A stretch of DNA of 64,000 bases from Gp13-AA77 sp035946575 (lineage in GTDB: Bacteria > Acidobacteriota > Terriglobia > UBA7540). The notes below the pieces were generated by a model. The model was not told the DNA's origin. It made no database searches and saw nothing but the letters and a program-made list of their open reading frames with translations. The DNA lies in assembly GCA_035946575.1 (NCBI GenBank), contig DASYZG010000080.1, positions 1 through 64,000 on the forward strand, given 5' to 3'. Positions 25,908-34,964 of the stretch are shown in pieces. The stretch's first letter is position 1. Each line of letters begins with the position of its first letter. A program made the position numbers and the translations under genes.

Positions 25908-28900
25908 ATGAGCTCGAATCGAAATGGAAGAGGAATGAAATTCGTCGCGCTTGCTGCTCTGACCATCGCTTTGGCTCCCCAAGCGCTAAGGTGTAAGAGC
26001 GGTCAGAACGAGGTGAGGGTAGCAATTCAGACCGGGGCGTCGCCGCAACACCACAGGTCGTCGGACCTCTCTGCGATTCAGCACATCGTCTTCATCATTA
26101 AGGAGAATCGCTCATTCGATCAAATGTTCGGCACTTTCCCCGGCGCTAACGGGGCCACGACGGCCACGATCTCGACAGGTCAAGTTATACCTCTCGGTGT
26201 GGCACCGGACCGGCTTCCTCGCGACATACCTCACGGCTGGCAGGACTCACTCGAGGCGCAAGACAACGGAAAGATGGACCAATTCGATCTCATAAACACC
26301 GGCGGCACCCCGTGCAACCTGAATGGCGATGAGCTTTGTCTGACCCAGCAGAATGCCACGACCATCCCCAACTACTTTGCTTATGCCGGCGCCTTTGCAC
26401 TGGGTGACGAGATGTTCTCCTCGCTGCACGGCCCCAGCTTGCCGAATCACCTGTATACGATTGCGGCCCAAAGCGGAGGAGTGGTAGGCCTTCCACAGAA
26501 CAGTTCAGGTCTCTGGGGTTGCGATGCTCCCGGGGGGGCCCAGGTACCCGTGTTGGACAACAACGGCAATCTGACCAACCAATATCCCTGTTTCGATTTT
26601 CAGACCCTGGCTGACCTTCTCGACAGCGCGGGCATCTCGTGGAGGCAATACGCCAGTACCGGCAATTCGTGGAACGCCTTTGACGCCATAAATCACATTC
26701 GGAACACGTCGCTCTGGACCTCGAATGTGGCGCCAGAAACACAATTCGTGACCGATGCTCAGAACGGTCAATTACCCGCCGTAAGCTGGATCGTGGCCGC
26801 AGAGGACGAGAGTGAGCATCCCACCAATCCGACGTGCAACGGCGAGAACTGGACCGTGGACCAGATCAATGCGGTGATGCAGGGAGCGGACTGGGATTCG
26901 ACGGCGATCTTTGTCACCTGGGACGATTTCGGAGGCTTGTATGATCACGTCCCGCCACCGGATGTAGATCAATACGGTCTGGGAATACGTGTGCCGCTGC
27001 TGATCATATCGCCTTATGCTAAGGCGGGTTACATTTCTCACACGACCTATGAATTCAGCTCGTTCCTCAAGTTTGCTGAGGAGCGTTTCGGGCTGGCGTC
27101 GCTCACCTCGCGGGACGCCAAGGCGAATGACATGCTGGACAGCTTCAATTTCAATCAGACACCGCTATCACCCCTGGTCCTTCAGGCGCGTCACTGTCCG
27201 CCCGCCTCGACGGCCAGTCTGAACTTCGCGCTTCCTCAGCCTGTCGGCACGCCCAGCCCCGGAATCACGGTGTCGCTGTCGAATTACAGTTCGACGGCGA
27301 TGTCCGTCTCCAGTGTCGTTACCTCCGGGGACTTCTCCGAGACCAACAACTGTCCGAAGAGTCTGAAGGCGTATATCCCGGAAAGTGCCATTCCGATGTG
27401 CAAAGTCACGGTATTCTTCACGCCCAGTGCCACCGGCACGCGGAGCGGAACGCTCACTCTGACCGACGGCGATTCAACCAGCCCACAGATCGTAAGCCTG
27501 ACGGGAGTGGGGACGGAAGTATCGCTGTCAACCGCCTTGCTCAAGTTTGGAACGGTGGTGGTGGAGAGTAGCAGTACGCAGTCTGCAACCCTCAAGAACC
27601 TGGGAAGTTCTGAGCTTACCATCAGTTCGATCGTGCCCAATGGCGACTACAGCCAGACGAACAATTGCGGCAGCAGCCTGGCGGCCGGTGCAAGCTGCAC
27701 GATCACGGTTACTTTCAAGCCTAGCGCCACCGGCACGCGCTTTGGCACGATCACCGTCACCGACAGCGACGGCAGCGGGTCACAGGTACTGAACCTCACC
27801 GGCGTCGGCACGCTGGTGTCCTTGTTGCCTGCGACGCTCAATTTCGGAAACGTCACCATCGGGGCCACAGGCACTGGCACCGTTACCCTGACCAACAAAA
27901 GTAACACCAGCACGTTGACCATCACCGGAAACAGCGTCACGGGGAAGCAGTCCTCAGGCGGACATACATACTTCGACCTGGTGACCCAGGAATTCGCGGT
28001 TCAGAGCGCCACCTGCGGTACGACCCTGGGCCCGATGCAGAAGTGTACCTATACCATCGCCTTCAGCCCCACTCGGGCGGGCGCCCTCTACGGGCAGCTT
28101 TACGTCGACGACAGCGAGGGAGACAGTCCGCAGGTGGTCAGCCTCTTAGGCAGCGGGCAATACGCCCCGGCGAACCCCGTGCCCTTTCTCAGCCAGGCCC
28201 TGGTGCCGGCCAGTACAACGCCCGGTGGAAGCGGTTTCAATCTGACGGTTCCAGGTGACGGATTCACCTCCGGAGCGGCGGTCAACTGGAACGGTGCTCC
28301 ACTCACTACCACGGTGGTGAGCGGTACCAGGCTGACGGCAGCCGTGCCGGCTGCGAATCTTGCTTCCGCCGGTACGGCGGTGCTGACGGTCTCCAATCCG
28401 TCTCCAGGCGGAGGAGTGTCCAACTTTCTGCTTTTTCCGATTACCAGTTCCACTTCCTCAGTCGCATTCGATAAATCCAGTTTCGGCACCGGCAATAGCC
28501 CTCGCGCGATCGTCAGCGGCGATTTCAATGGCGATGGCCGGCCGGACCTGGTGGTGGCGAACGACACGGATAACACGGTTGAGATCTTTCTCAACAACGG
28601 AGACGGCACCTTTGCCAACGGTTTGGTGGCGGCCACAGGCCATGGACCAGACGCGTTGGCTGTCGGAGACTTCAATCACGACGGCAAGCTCGACCTGGCG
28701 GTGGCCAATCAGACCGACAGCAGCATTTCGATCCTCCTCGGGAACGGCAACGGAACGCTGACTCTCAAGTCGACCATCAGTCTGGATACCATCGCGCCGG
28801 TGGCGCTGGGGACCGCTGACTTCAGTGGCGACGGCATCCTGGACCTGGCGGTCACCAGCCAGGTTGACAGCACTTCGGAAGTCTTCCTGGGGAACGGAGA

Positions 28901-29564
28901 CGGCACGTTCGTGGAGACGTCCGTGTTACCCAACACCGGCACGGGTCCGGTGTCGCTGGCCATGGGTGACTTTAACGGTGACGGCAAGCTCGACCTGGCC
29001 GAAGCGAACAATACCAGCAACACGGTCGGGATTCTGCTCGGCAGTGGGAACGGAGCCTTCACCGCCGGCAGCACCCAACCGGCAACCGGGCATGGCCCAC
29101 AGGGGATCCTGATCGCCGATTTCAACGGCGATGGCAAGCTGGATCTGGCAGTCGCCAATCAGACCGATAGTACGGTCTCGATCATGCTGGGGAACGGCGA
29201 CGGCACCTTCGCCGCCCAAAAGACCTTCGCCACCGCGGCGGGTCCGGTGGCGCTGGCGACGGGAGATTTCAACGGCGATGGAGAGCTCGATCTTGCGGTT
29301 GTCGATCAATCGGCGAGCAGCCTTTCCATTCTGCTCGGTAACAGCGATGGGACTTTTCAGCCGCACGTCGATACCGCTACCGATGCGGGACCGGCTGGAA
29401 TTGTGGCGGGGGACTTCAATAATGACGGCCAGTTCGACGTGGCCGTGGCTGCGCAGACCACCAATCTCGTCTCTATTCTGCTGCAGAATAGTGCAGCCAA
29501 CATCTCGAAGACGAGCATGGGTGGAAATCCAGCCATGAACACCAGCGGCGCACCCGAACAGTGA
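25908..29564 (+). CDS. Secreted phosphoesterase with choice-of-anchor-D and FG-GAP repeats, copy 2
   Basis: This encodes 1218 residues from the ATG at 25908, six bases after GGGAGGAGG; the frame continues 37 codons upstream without a better site. Domain order equals that of copy 1: signal peptide, phosphoesterase (HIVFIIKENRSFDQMFG; SLPNHLYTIAAQSGG; TWDDFGGLYDHVPPP), three choice-of-anchor-D domains, an IPT-like domain and seven FG-GAP units (GDFNGDGRPDLVVAN and relatives). The two are similar over the whole length, so this is a tandem gene duplication. Differences cluster in the propeller loops and the termini; this copy lacks the long Ser/Gln linker after the signal peptide. Activity on phospholipids or phosphomonoesters outside the cell is likely but the substrate is open. 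Confidence 0.92.
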   Translation: MSSNRNGRGMKFVALAALTIALAPQALRCKSGQNEVRVAIQTGASPQHHRSSDLSAIQHIVFIIKENRSFDQMFGTFPGANGATTATISTGQVIPLGVAPDRLPRDIPHGWQDSLEAQDNGKMDQFDLINTGGTPCNLNGDELCLTQQNATTIPNYFAYAGAFALGDEMFSSLHGPSLPNHLYTIAAQSGGVVGLPQNSSGLWGCDAPGGAQVPVLDNNGNLTNQYPCFDFQTLADLLDSAGISWRQYASTGNSWNAFDAINHIRNTSLWTSNVAPETQFVTDAQNGQLPAVSWIVAAEDESEHPTNPTCNGENWTVDQINAVMQGADWDSTAIFVTWDDFGGLYDHVPPPDVDQYGLGIRVPLLIISPYAKAGYISHTTYEFSSFLKFAEERFGLASLTSRDAKANDMLDSFNFNQTPLSPLVLQARHCPPASTASLNFALPQPVGTPSPGITVSLSNYSSTAMSVSSVVTSGDFSETNNCPKSLKAYIPESAIPMCKVTVFFTPSATGTRSGTLTLTDGDSTSPQIVSLTGVGTEVSLSTALLKFGTVVVESSSTQSATLKNLGSSELTISSIVPNGDYSQTNNCGSSLAAGASCTITVTFKPSATGTRFGTITVTDSDGSGSQVLNLTGVGTLVSLLPATLNFGNVTIGATGTGTVTLTNKSNTSTLTITGNSVTGKQSSGGHTYFDLVTQEFAVQSATCGTTLGPMQKCTYTIAFSPTRAGALYGQLYVDDSEGDSPQVVSLLGSGQYAPANPVPFLSQALVPASTTPGGSGFNLTVPGDGFTSGAAVNWNGAPLTTTVVSGTRLTAAVPAANLASAGTAVLTVSNPSPGGGVSNFLLFPITSSTSSVAFDKSSFGTGNSPRAIVSGDFNGDGRPDLVVANDTDNTVEIFLNNGDGTFANGLVAATGHGPDALAVGDFNHDGKLDLAVANQTDSSISILLGNGNGTLTLKSTISLDTIAPVALGTADFSGDGILDLAVTSQVDSTSEVFLGNGDGTFVETSVLPNTGTGPVSLAMGDFNGDGKLDLAEANNTSNTVGILLGSGNGAFTAGSTQPATGHGPQGILIADFNGDGKLDLAVANQTDSTVSIMLGNGDGTFAAQKTFATAAGPVALATGDFNGDGELDLAVVDQSASSLSILLGNSDGTFQPHVDTATDAGPAGIVAGDFNNDGQFDVAVAAQTTNLVSILLQNSAANISKTSMGGNPAMNTSGAPEQ

Positions 29565-29712
29565 TTCTCTCGAATTCGGGTATGCCGCACTCGGACAAGG
29601 CGATCGCGCGGCTTCGTTCGCGATCTGGGCTGCGAGCTGTTTCCACGGGGAACCGCCCCTCGTATCGAAATTGGGGTACTGCGCTCGGCCCTGGTCGCTG
29701 AACTTGTGGCTA

Positions 29713-30255
29713 CTACCTGTACGCCCTGAGCGCTGCGAGGCCGTTTGTAATCCGGCCGGAGGCGGCGTCCTGTTGTTTGATGTCGCTTCCCTCCCGGGTG
29801 CCGGTCTCGTACTCGCGCTCTGCACTCTCCCAGTCACGTTGAAATCTGCTCGCCATCCTCTCGCCCGCCGCCGTAGCCGCAGTCCTGTCGCTGCAGCTGA
29901 TTTTCGAGTCGCGCACGGCCCTCCTCAGCTTGAGGGCGTAGAGTTCCGCCAAGTCGAAGTGCCCTTGCTCGTGCCTCAGCAACTCGGCATTTCTGTCGTT
30001 GGGCTTCACCCAGGAACCACCTGGGGAGAAGAACGCGACAGCCTCGACGTCGAGCAGGCCGCTCCTGCAAACAAGCACAAACCTGAAGCCGGTGTCTGAC
30101 TCTGCACTCGGGTAGGCAGCAGATTGCGGCGGGCGGCCCCTGAAGTCGTCCCATGTGAGCTTCGGATGCTGCGTCCAGGTAAGCTCGGGCCCGGACTGGG
30201 CATACGCCGGCATACCGGCAGCCAAGATCAACGCGAGGATCAGCCTCGGAATCAT
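29713..30255 (-). CDS. Exported DUF922-type putative zinc protease
   Basis: This encodes 180 residues. A signal peptide (MIPRLILALILAAGMPAYAQ) precedes a domain with KLTWDDFRGRPPQS and the motif LLRHEQGHFDLAELYALKLR (about residues 92-111). HEQGH fits the HExxH zinc-protease signature, and the TWDDFxG motif plus HEQGHFD is what I know from DUF922 proteins. The C-terminal third is charged and helical. Activity is inferred from the HExxH only. It faces away from the GH20 gene and converges on the phosphoesterase gene; it has no operon partner. Confidence 0.75.
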   Translation of the reverse strand: MIPRLILALILAAGMPAYAQSGPELTWTQHPKLTWDDFRGRPPQSAAYPSAESDTGFRFVLVCRSGLLDVEAVAFFSPGGSWVKPNDRNAELLRHEQGHFDLAELYALKLRRAVRDSKISCSDRTAATAAGERMASRFQRDWESAEREYETGTREGSDIKQQDAASGRITNGLAALRAYR

Positions 30256-30493
30256 TGTCTACTCCTCTCCGAATGGAATAGATTGCAGCTTCGCCTCAAG
30301 GGGTGCAGCAGAGATGAAGGTATGGCCTGACGAATGGAGATTGGCTAAACCGCGCCGTCGAAGGCACAATGAACTGACGGGTGAGTAGCGGCGAATCTCG
30401 GCACTGTTGAAGGAAATTCTGGATGCATAACCAGCAAACATCCGCTCGTGCCCGGCCGATCTGGACCAGAGCGCAGTCCGGGAAAGAGCACAA

Positions 30494-32146
30494 ATGACCC
30501 GAATCCCTCGACGAGAATTCCTGCGAAGCACAACCGTAGGCCTGGCAGCCGTCGGCCTTCACGCCAGACGTCGAGCCTTGACGCGGCAAACCGGCGCGCC
30601 GGCGGGACGACTGCAACTGCGCGGCCTCACCGTAGACGCGGCGCGCCTTGCCGAGAAGCCGGCCTACTACCGTCGCCTGATCGATTTCTGCCGGGAGTGG
30701 GACCTGAACGCGCTGCTCTTTCGTCTTACCGACGACCAGGGTTCTATGCTGCGTTTCCGCAGTCATCCGGAGCTTGTGACCCACGCGCACGCGCTTACCC
30801 CGGAGGAAGCGCGTGAGCTCGCCCGGTACGGTGAGAAGCAGGGCGTGACCCTCATTCCGGAAGTGGAATCCTTCGGGCATTCGCGCTACATCACCGCCGT
30901 GCCCAGGTACGCTCACCTGGGAGACGGCCCGCCCGGCGACCGCGAGCATTTCGTAGGGCTCGTTCCCGTCAATCCTGAAACGCTCGCGTTGATGCGCGAC
31001 CTCTACCGCGAAGTGGCAGCCGTTTTCCCCTCCGCCTATCTTCACGGTGGTTGCGACGAGGTGAACTGGGGCGGCTCCGAGGCCTCGCGCCGGGCCCTCC
31101 AGACCAGGAGCCGCGCCGAGATTTGGGCCGATTACCTGAATTCGCTCGACAGCATCTGCCGGGAAATGGGCAAGGAATTGATCGTCTGGGGCGACTATGT
31201 GGTGCACAAAGAACCCGACATTCTGCCGCGGCTTTCGAAGCGCGTGATCGTGATGGACTGGCAATACTACGCCACGGATCCAAAGCCGCTGGCCATGGTG
31301 GGGCAAGAGGTGATCGATCACGGCCTGCGCGCTATCGGTGCGCCGGCGATCATCTCCTGCGAATGGGGGCCGAGAGCCGGAGAATTGCAACTGCGCAACA
31401 TCGATGCCTACGCTGACGGCTACGCCCGATTGCACGATGCGCGGGCGCTCGGTGTGGTCGTCACCAACTGGGTCCCCAGCCGCTACTTGCAGCAGTCGTT
31501 ATGGGATACCTTTGCCTACGCGGCCATAGCGCTGAACCAAGGAAGCGCGGCGGCGCGCACGCGGGCGCTCCGGAGTTTCGTCGAGAGGTTCTATGGCGCT
31601 CGGTGGAGTCCAGCGTGGGAGGAAGCGTTCAGGACATACTATCGGATCACACCCAATCGGCATTCCTGCGCGCCTCAGTGGCAAGGCCCGCGCCTGCCGG
31701 TTCCCTGGGCTGGCGAAGCGGACTTTCACCGGATGCTGACTTCCCCTCCTCCGGAAGTGCCGCCGTTCAAGGAACTTCATTCCCATCTGGCGGCGCTCGG
31801 GAAACACGTGCGTCGCAAGCAGGATGACTTCGACGCGTTTGTTCTCTCAGCCGAGTATCTGGAATACGCCTACTGGCGGGAGACGGTCGTTCGCGATGTG
31901 AAAATGGCCCCGAACGCTCGTTCGGCCGGGGCGCTGTTCCGAAACATCGCGGACCGCGATCGAGGCATGGTCCAAAAACTCGACGCGGCGTGGAATGTGG
32001 GGCGATTCGCCGATTCGCCGGCCAAGATGGGCCCTGTAATCGGCCTGCGGCCGCCGGACCAGTTACTGTTTAACATGCACCAGGCGGCGCAATTCTCAGC
32101 GCAACTGGCTGCCCAGGGCGATCGGTTCCTTCGACTGCTTGGGTGA
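30494..32146 (+). CDS. Tat-exported GH20-like glycoside hydrolase (beta-hexosaminidase type)
   Basis: This encodes 550 residues. A twin-arginine signal (IPRREFLRSTTVGL) starts the protein. The TIM-barrel contains YLHGGCDEVNWGG near residue 180, which is the Asp-Glu catalytic pair of GH20 hexosaminidases (usually HxGGDE), FRLTDDQGSMLRF near 80 and LIPEVESFGHSRY near 120. It lacks the N-terminal small domain of classical GH20, which is not rare in this branch. It would release terminal N-acetylhexosamines outside the cytosol through substrate-assisted catalysis. The extra Cys between GG and DE is unusual. The C-terminal 150 residues are helical and unassigned. Confidence 0.8.
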   Translation: MTRIPRREFLRSTTVGLAAVGLHARRRALTRQTGAPAGRLQLRGLTVDAARLAEKPAYYRRLIDFCREWDLNALLFRLTDDQGSMLRFRSHPELVTHAHALTPEEARELARYGEKQGVTLIPEVESFGHSRYITAVPRYAHLGDGPPGDREHFVGLVPVNPETLALMRDLYREVAAVFPSAYLHGGCDEVNWGGSEASRRALQTRSRAEIWADYLNSLDSICREMGKELIVWGDYVVHKEPDILPRLSKRVIVMDWQYYATDPKPLAMVGQEVIDHGLRAIGAPAIISCEWGPRAGELQLRNIDAYADGYARLHDARALGVVVTNWVPSRYLQQSLWDTFAYAAIALNQGSAAARTRALRSFVERFYGARWSPAWEEAFRTYYRITPNRHSCAPQWQGPRLPVPWAGEADFHRMLTSPPPEVPPFKELHSHLAALGKHVRRKQDDFDAFVLSAEYLEYAYWRETVVRDVKMAPNARSAGALFRNIADRDRGMVQKLDAAWNVGRFADSPAKMGPVIGLRPPDQLLFNMHQAAQFSAQLAAQGDRFLRLLG

Positions 32147-32203
32147 CCAAGGCGTGAGCCGTGCCAGATTCTGCACGGTGGCGGCCCGAGAGCGCAGGCC
32201 TCC

Positions 32204-32262
32204 TTGCCCCCTCTTGACGCATGTCTAATCGGCGGGCAAGGATGCCCGCGCTCCCAGTTGAC
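32204..32262. repeat. REP-like intergenic element (GGCGGGCAAGGATGCCCGC type)
   Basis: GGCGGGCAAGGATGCCCGC at 32231-32249 is a near-palindrome. Its reverse complement recurs with one mismatch at 57142-57160, upstream of the sigma gene. It interrupts the apparent N-terminal extension of the next gene, which argues that the extension is not translated. Confidence 0.6.
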
Positions 32263-32338
32263 GTCGAATCCGGAAACACGCGGGTGCATTTTGTTTCGGC
32301 GCGGAGGGCTGCTAAAATCGAAATGGCGGGTGGGCGCC

Positions 32339-33277
32339 GTGTTCTCCAGGATTTCAAGCCGCTTCTCCAACAGCCTCTGTGGCGGCCGGCCGGTGCCCGG
32401 TTCTTTCATCCGGAGCCGTGTCCTGACTGCCGCCGCGGCCGTCTTGCTGGCCGGCGCGGCGATACCACAAGGCCGCGCCCAATCGCAGTTGGCCAATCCC
32501 GCAGACGCGCAGCTAACAAACCCGGCAAACACGACTGCGGCCGATGCATTCCCTGACAACAACGCAACCAGTGCCAAGCCGGCCAAGCCACATTCCTTGG
32601 ATAGAACCGGGGAGATCAACCTCATCCGGGGGCTTTCGAGCGAGGTCGCAGTCGCCAAAATTCCGCTGCCGCGAGGCAAGCATGGCATCTATCTCGACTC
32701 GCAGGGCAAGATCGACCAAGCCAAAGCACGCGACGAAGTCAAGACGTACGGCGTTGCCGTGAATCCCGGTACGCCCATCGAAATCAGCAAGATCGTTTTC
32801 CATGAAAACCGTCTGATGTTCGTCATCAACGGAGGCGGCAAGTCAGGAACGCACTGGTACCAGCACATCGAGGTCGGGATGGGCACGCAGACCGCGCCGA
32901 TCGCTCCCGTGGATCCGAACCAGTCGCTGGCTTACGGTTCTTACATCACCTTGAGATTCCCGGGACGCGTCCCCGAGCTCACCGTCGATCAGGCCAAGCT
33001 GCTGCTGGCCAATGTTCTCGACTTCCACCGCCATTCACCCACTGTGCTTTACTCGCCTGCCGTGCCGCCGCAGTTCAAAGAGGCCATCAAGAACCACAAG
33101 GTGCTGATCGGAATGGACCACGATGCCGTCCTCTCCGCCAAGGGACCGCCGGACCGCAAGGTCCGCGAGGATGCGCCCAACGGCAGTGAGAAGGAGGACT
33201 GGATCTATGGCCTGCCGCCTCACGTGCTGTTCGTCACCTTCGACGGCGACAACGTGGTCAGCGTTCACCAGTACTGA
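32339..33277 (+). CDS. Exported protein of unknown function
   Basis: This encodes about 312 residues. The frame is open back to 32204 but that part covers a repeat element, so a GTG at 32339 (or 32330) is preferred; it gives a basic start and a signal peptide (SRVLTAAAAVLLAGAAIPQG) ending near residue 42. The mature part has an Asn/Ala/Thr-rich linker, then a globular domain with KIVFHENRLMFVINGGGKSG, YGSYITLRFP, and a C-terminal module ending VLFVTFDGDNVVSVHQY. The last 60 residues (GMDHDAVLSAKGPPDRK) recall the small SmpA/OmlA-type beta fold, but this is only a resemblance. I cannot assign a function. It is followed within 180 bases by another unknown exported protein. Confidence 0.75.
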   Translation: MFSRISSRFSNSLCGGRPVPGSFIRSRVLTAAAAVLLAGAAIPQGRAQSQLANPADAQLTNPANTTAADAFPDNNATSAKPAKPHSLDRTGEINLIRGLSSEVAVAKIPLPRGKHGIYLDSQGKIDQAKARDEVKTYGVAVNPGTPIEISKIVFHENRLMFVINGGGKSGTHWYQHIEVGMGTQTAPIAPVDPNQSLAYGSYITLRFPGRVPELTVDQAKLLLANVLDFHRHSPTVLYSPAVPPQFKEAIKNHKVLIGMDHDAVLSAKGPPDRKVREDAPNGSEKEDWIYGLPPHVLFVTFDGDNVVSVHQY

Positions 33278-33453
33278 AGAGGATTCCAAATTTGCTGGGT
33301 CGCGGGCGTCCGCGACCGCGCCCGTCACAGGCGCGCTGCAGTCCGGCGCGTTACAGGTGGCCCATTGACGACAACCCCGACCTGCGATCGGACATCCAAC
33401 CGGGAAGTCGCCACCGGCGTCAATCGTGCTGTGGCGGCGCCAGAGCCAAGTTC

Positions 33454-34956
33454 ATGAGCAAGAGAGTGCCAGGGTCAGGCCGGGCGATGAGAATTACCCG
33501 GTATTCGCTATGGGGGCTGTTGGGTCTGCTATGGACCTGCGCGCTTCCATGCCTGAATGCGCAGCAGGGCCCGAATGCGCCGCAGGCTCCGCCTTCGTCG
33601 CCGCTTGAGTCCGGGTCTCCCGCTCCCGCCAAGGTAACCTTCCCGACCACGCTCGAGAAGGGTACTCCCTTGAACCTCTCGCTCAGCCAGCGCGTACGCA
33701 TCCGGCAGGGCGAGCCCCTGGAAGGGACTCTCGTTCAGCCCCTCTATTCCTTCGACCGCATGGTGGTGCCGGCCGGAAGCAAGGTGCTGGGTCGGATCGC
33801 CACGGTGACGAAGGCCAAAATTAGACAGCGCTCGCGAGCGATCATACAGGGCGACTTCAGCCCCATTCTTACGCCGCGGGTTGAATTCAACACGCTGTTG
33901 CTTCCGGGCGGACGGCGTCTGCCGATCGATACCTCTGTCTCGCTGGGCACCGCCCAGGTAGTGCATCTCGAGACCGCCGGCAGCGAGGAAGACAAGAAGA
34001 AGCCGGGCGCAGCCGCGAAGGCTATCGCCTCCGCCAAACAGCAGGTCCACGCCGAAAAGCAGCAAGTTGAAACCGCAATCAAAGAGCCCGGACGCCTGCA
34101 CCGTTTGAAGGAGATGCTGATTTCCGAACTGCCTTATCACCCCGCTTATCTTGCGGCCGGCACGCGTTACTCGGCGGAGCTGAAATCCACGATCGCTCTA
34201 GGTTCGGTCGAAGTACCCGCCGCGGAGCTGAAATTGGTGGGTCAGATTCCGCCGCCAGGCAGCCTGCTTCAAACCGCACTGCTGACCCCGCTGAGCTCGG
34301 CGACAGCTCGTCGCGGCATGCCTGTCGAAGCGATTGTGACCCGCCCGCTTTTCTCGGAAGACCATCAACTGGTTGTGCCTCAGGGCAGCTTGATGGAAGG
34401 GGTCGTGGTGCAGGCGCAACGGGCGCAGCGATTGAAGTTTCACCGTAACGGCGTACTACGGTTCACGTTTAACAGGATCCAGACACCTCATGGCGCCGTT
34501 CAGACGGTAGCGGCCAGCCTCACGGCTGTAGACGTTGACAAGCGGGAGAGATTGAAGCTTGACTCCGAAGGCGGCGCGCACTCCACCACATCGAAGATGG
34601 ATTACGCGGCCCCGGCGCTTGCAATCCTGATTGCAGCGAGTTCCGCGACACCCGATACCGACGTCCGTCCCGGCCGCGTCTACAATGACACCAGCGGACC
34701 CGTCGGTGGTCAGATCATCGGCGGCGGGATAGGATACCGGTTAATTGGAGCCGCCATGGCCATCGGCATCCACTACCGGCCGGTGACGGCGGCGCTCGCG
34801 GCGTACGGCGCCGCATGGTCCCTTTACTCCCACCTGCTTACGCGCGGGCAAGAGGTCGTCTTTCCGGAAGACACGCCCATGCAGATCCGCTTCGGCCAGC
34901 ATCACGGGCCTCAAGCCACGCCTGCCGAAGCGTCGACGGCGAAACCGGGAGTCTGA
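33454..34956 (+). CDS. Exported beta-rich protein of unknown function
   Basis: This encodes about 500 residues. Start candidates are ATG at 33454 or 33487; both give a signal peptide (ITRYSLWGLLGLLWTCALPC). Two related beta modules can be seen, at about 75-160 (SQRVRIRQGEPLEGTLVQPL ... FDRMVVPAGSKVLGRI) and 290-370 (MPVEAIVTRPLFSEDHQLVV ... GSLMEGVVVQ). The alternation of a turn-rich VPAGSxxxGxI motif recalls the TrbI/VirB10 C-terminal barrel, but there is no secretion system nearby. A Lys/Gln helix lies between them and a Gly-rich C-terminal region may insert in a membrane. I cannot name a function. It converges on the GH35 gene with eight bases between. Confidence 0.75.
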   Translation: MSKRVPGSGRAMRITRYSLWGLLGLLWTCALPCLNAQQGPNAPQAPPSSPLESGSPAPAKVTFPTTLEKGTPLNLSLSQRVRIRQGEPLEGTLVQPLYSFDRMVVPAGSKVLGRIATVTKAKIRQRSRAIIQGDFSPILTPRVEFNTLLLPGGRRLPIDTSVSLGTAQVVHLETAGSEEDKKKPGAAAKAIASAKQQVHAEKQQVETAIKEPGRLHRLKEMLISELPYHPAYLAAGTRYSAELKSTIALGSVEVPAAELKLVGQIPPPGSLLQTALLTPLSSATARRGMPVEAIVTRPLFSEDHQLVVPQGSLMEGVVVQAQRAQRLKFHRNGVLRFTFNRIQTPHGAVQTVAASLTAVDVDKRERLKLDSEGGAHSTTSKMDYAAPALAILIAASSATPDTDVRPGRVYNDTSGPVGGQIIGGGIGYRLIGAAMAIGIHYRPVTAALAAYGAAWSLYSHLLTRGQEVVFPEDTPMQIRFGQHHGPQATPAEASTAKPGV

Positions 34957-34964
34957 TTTCGGCC

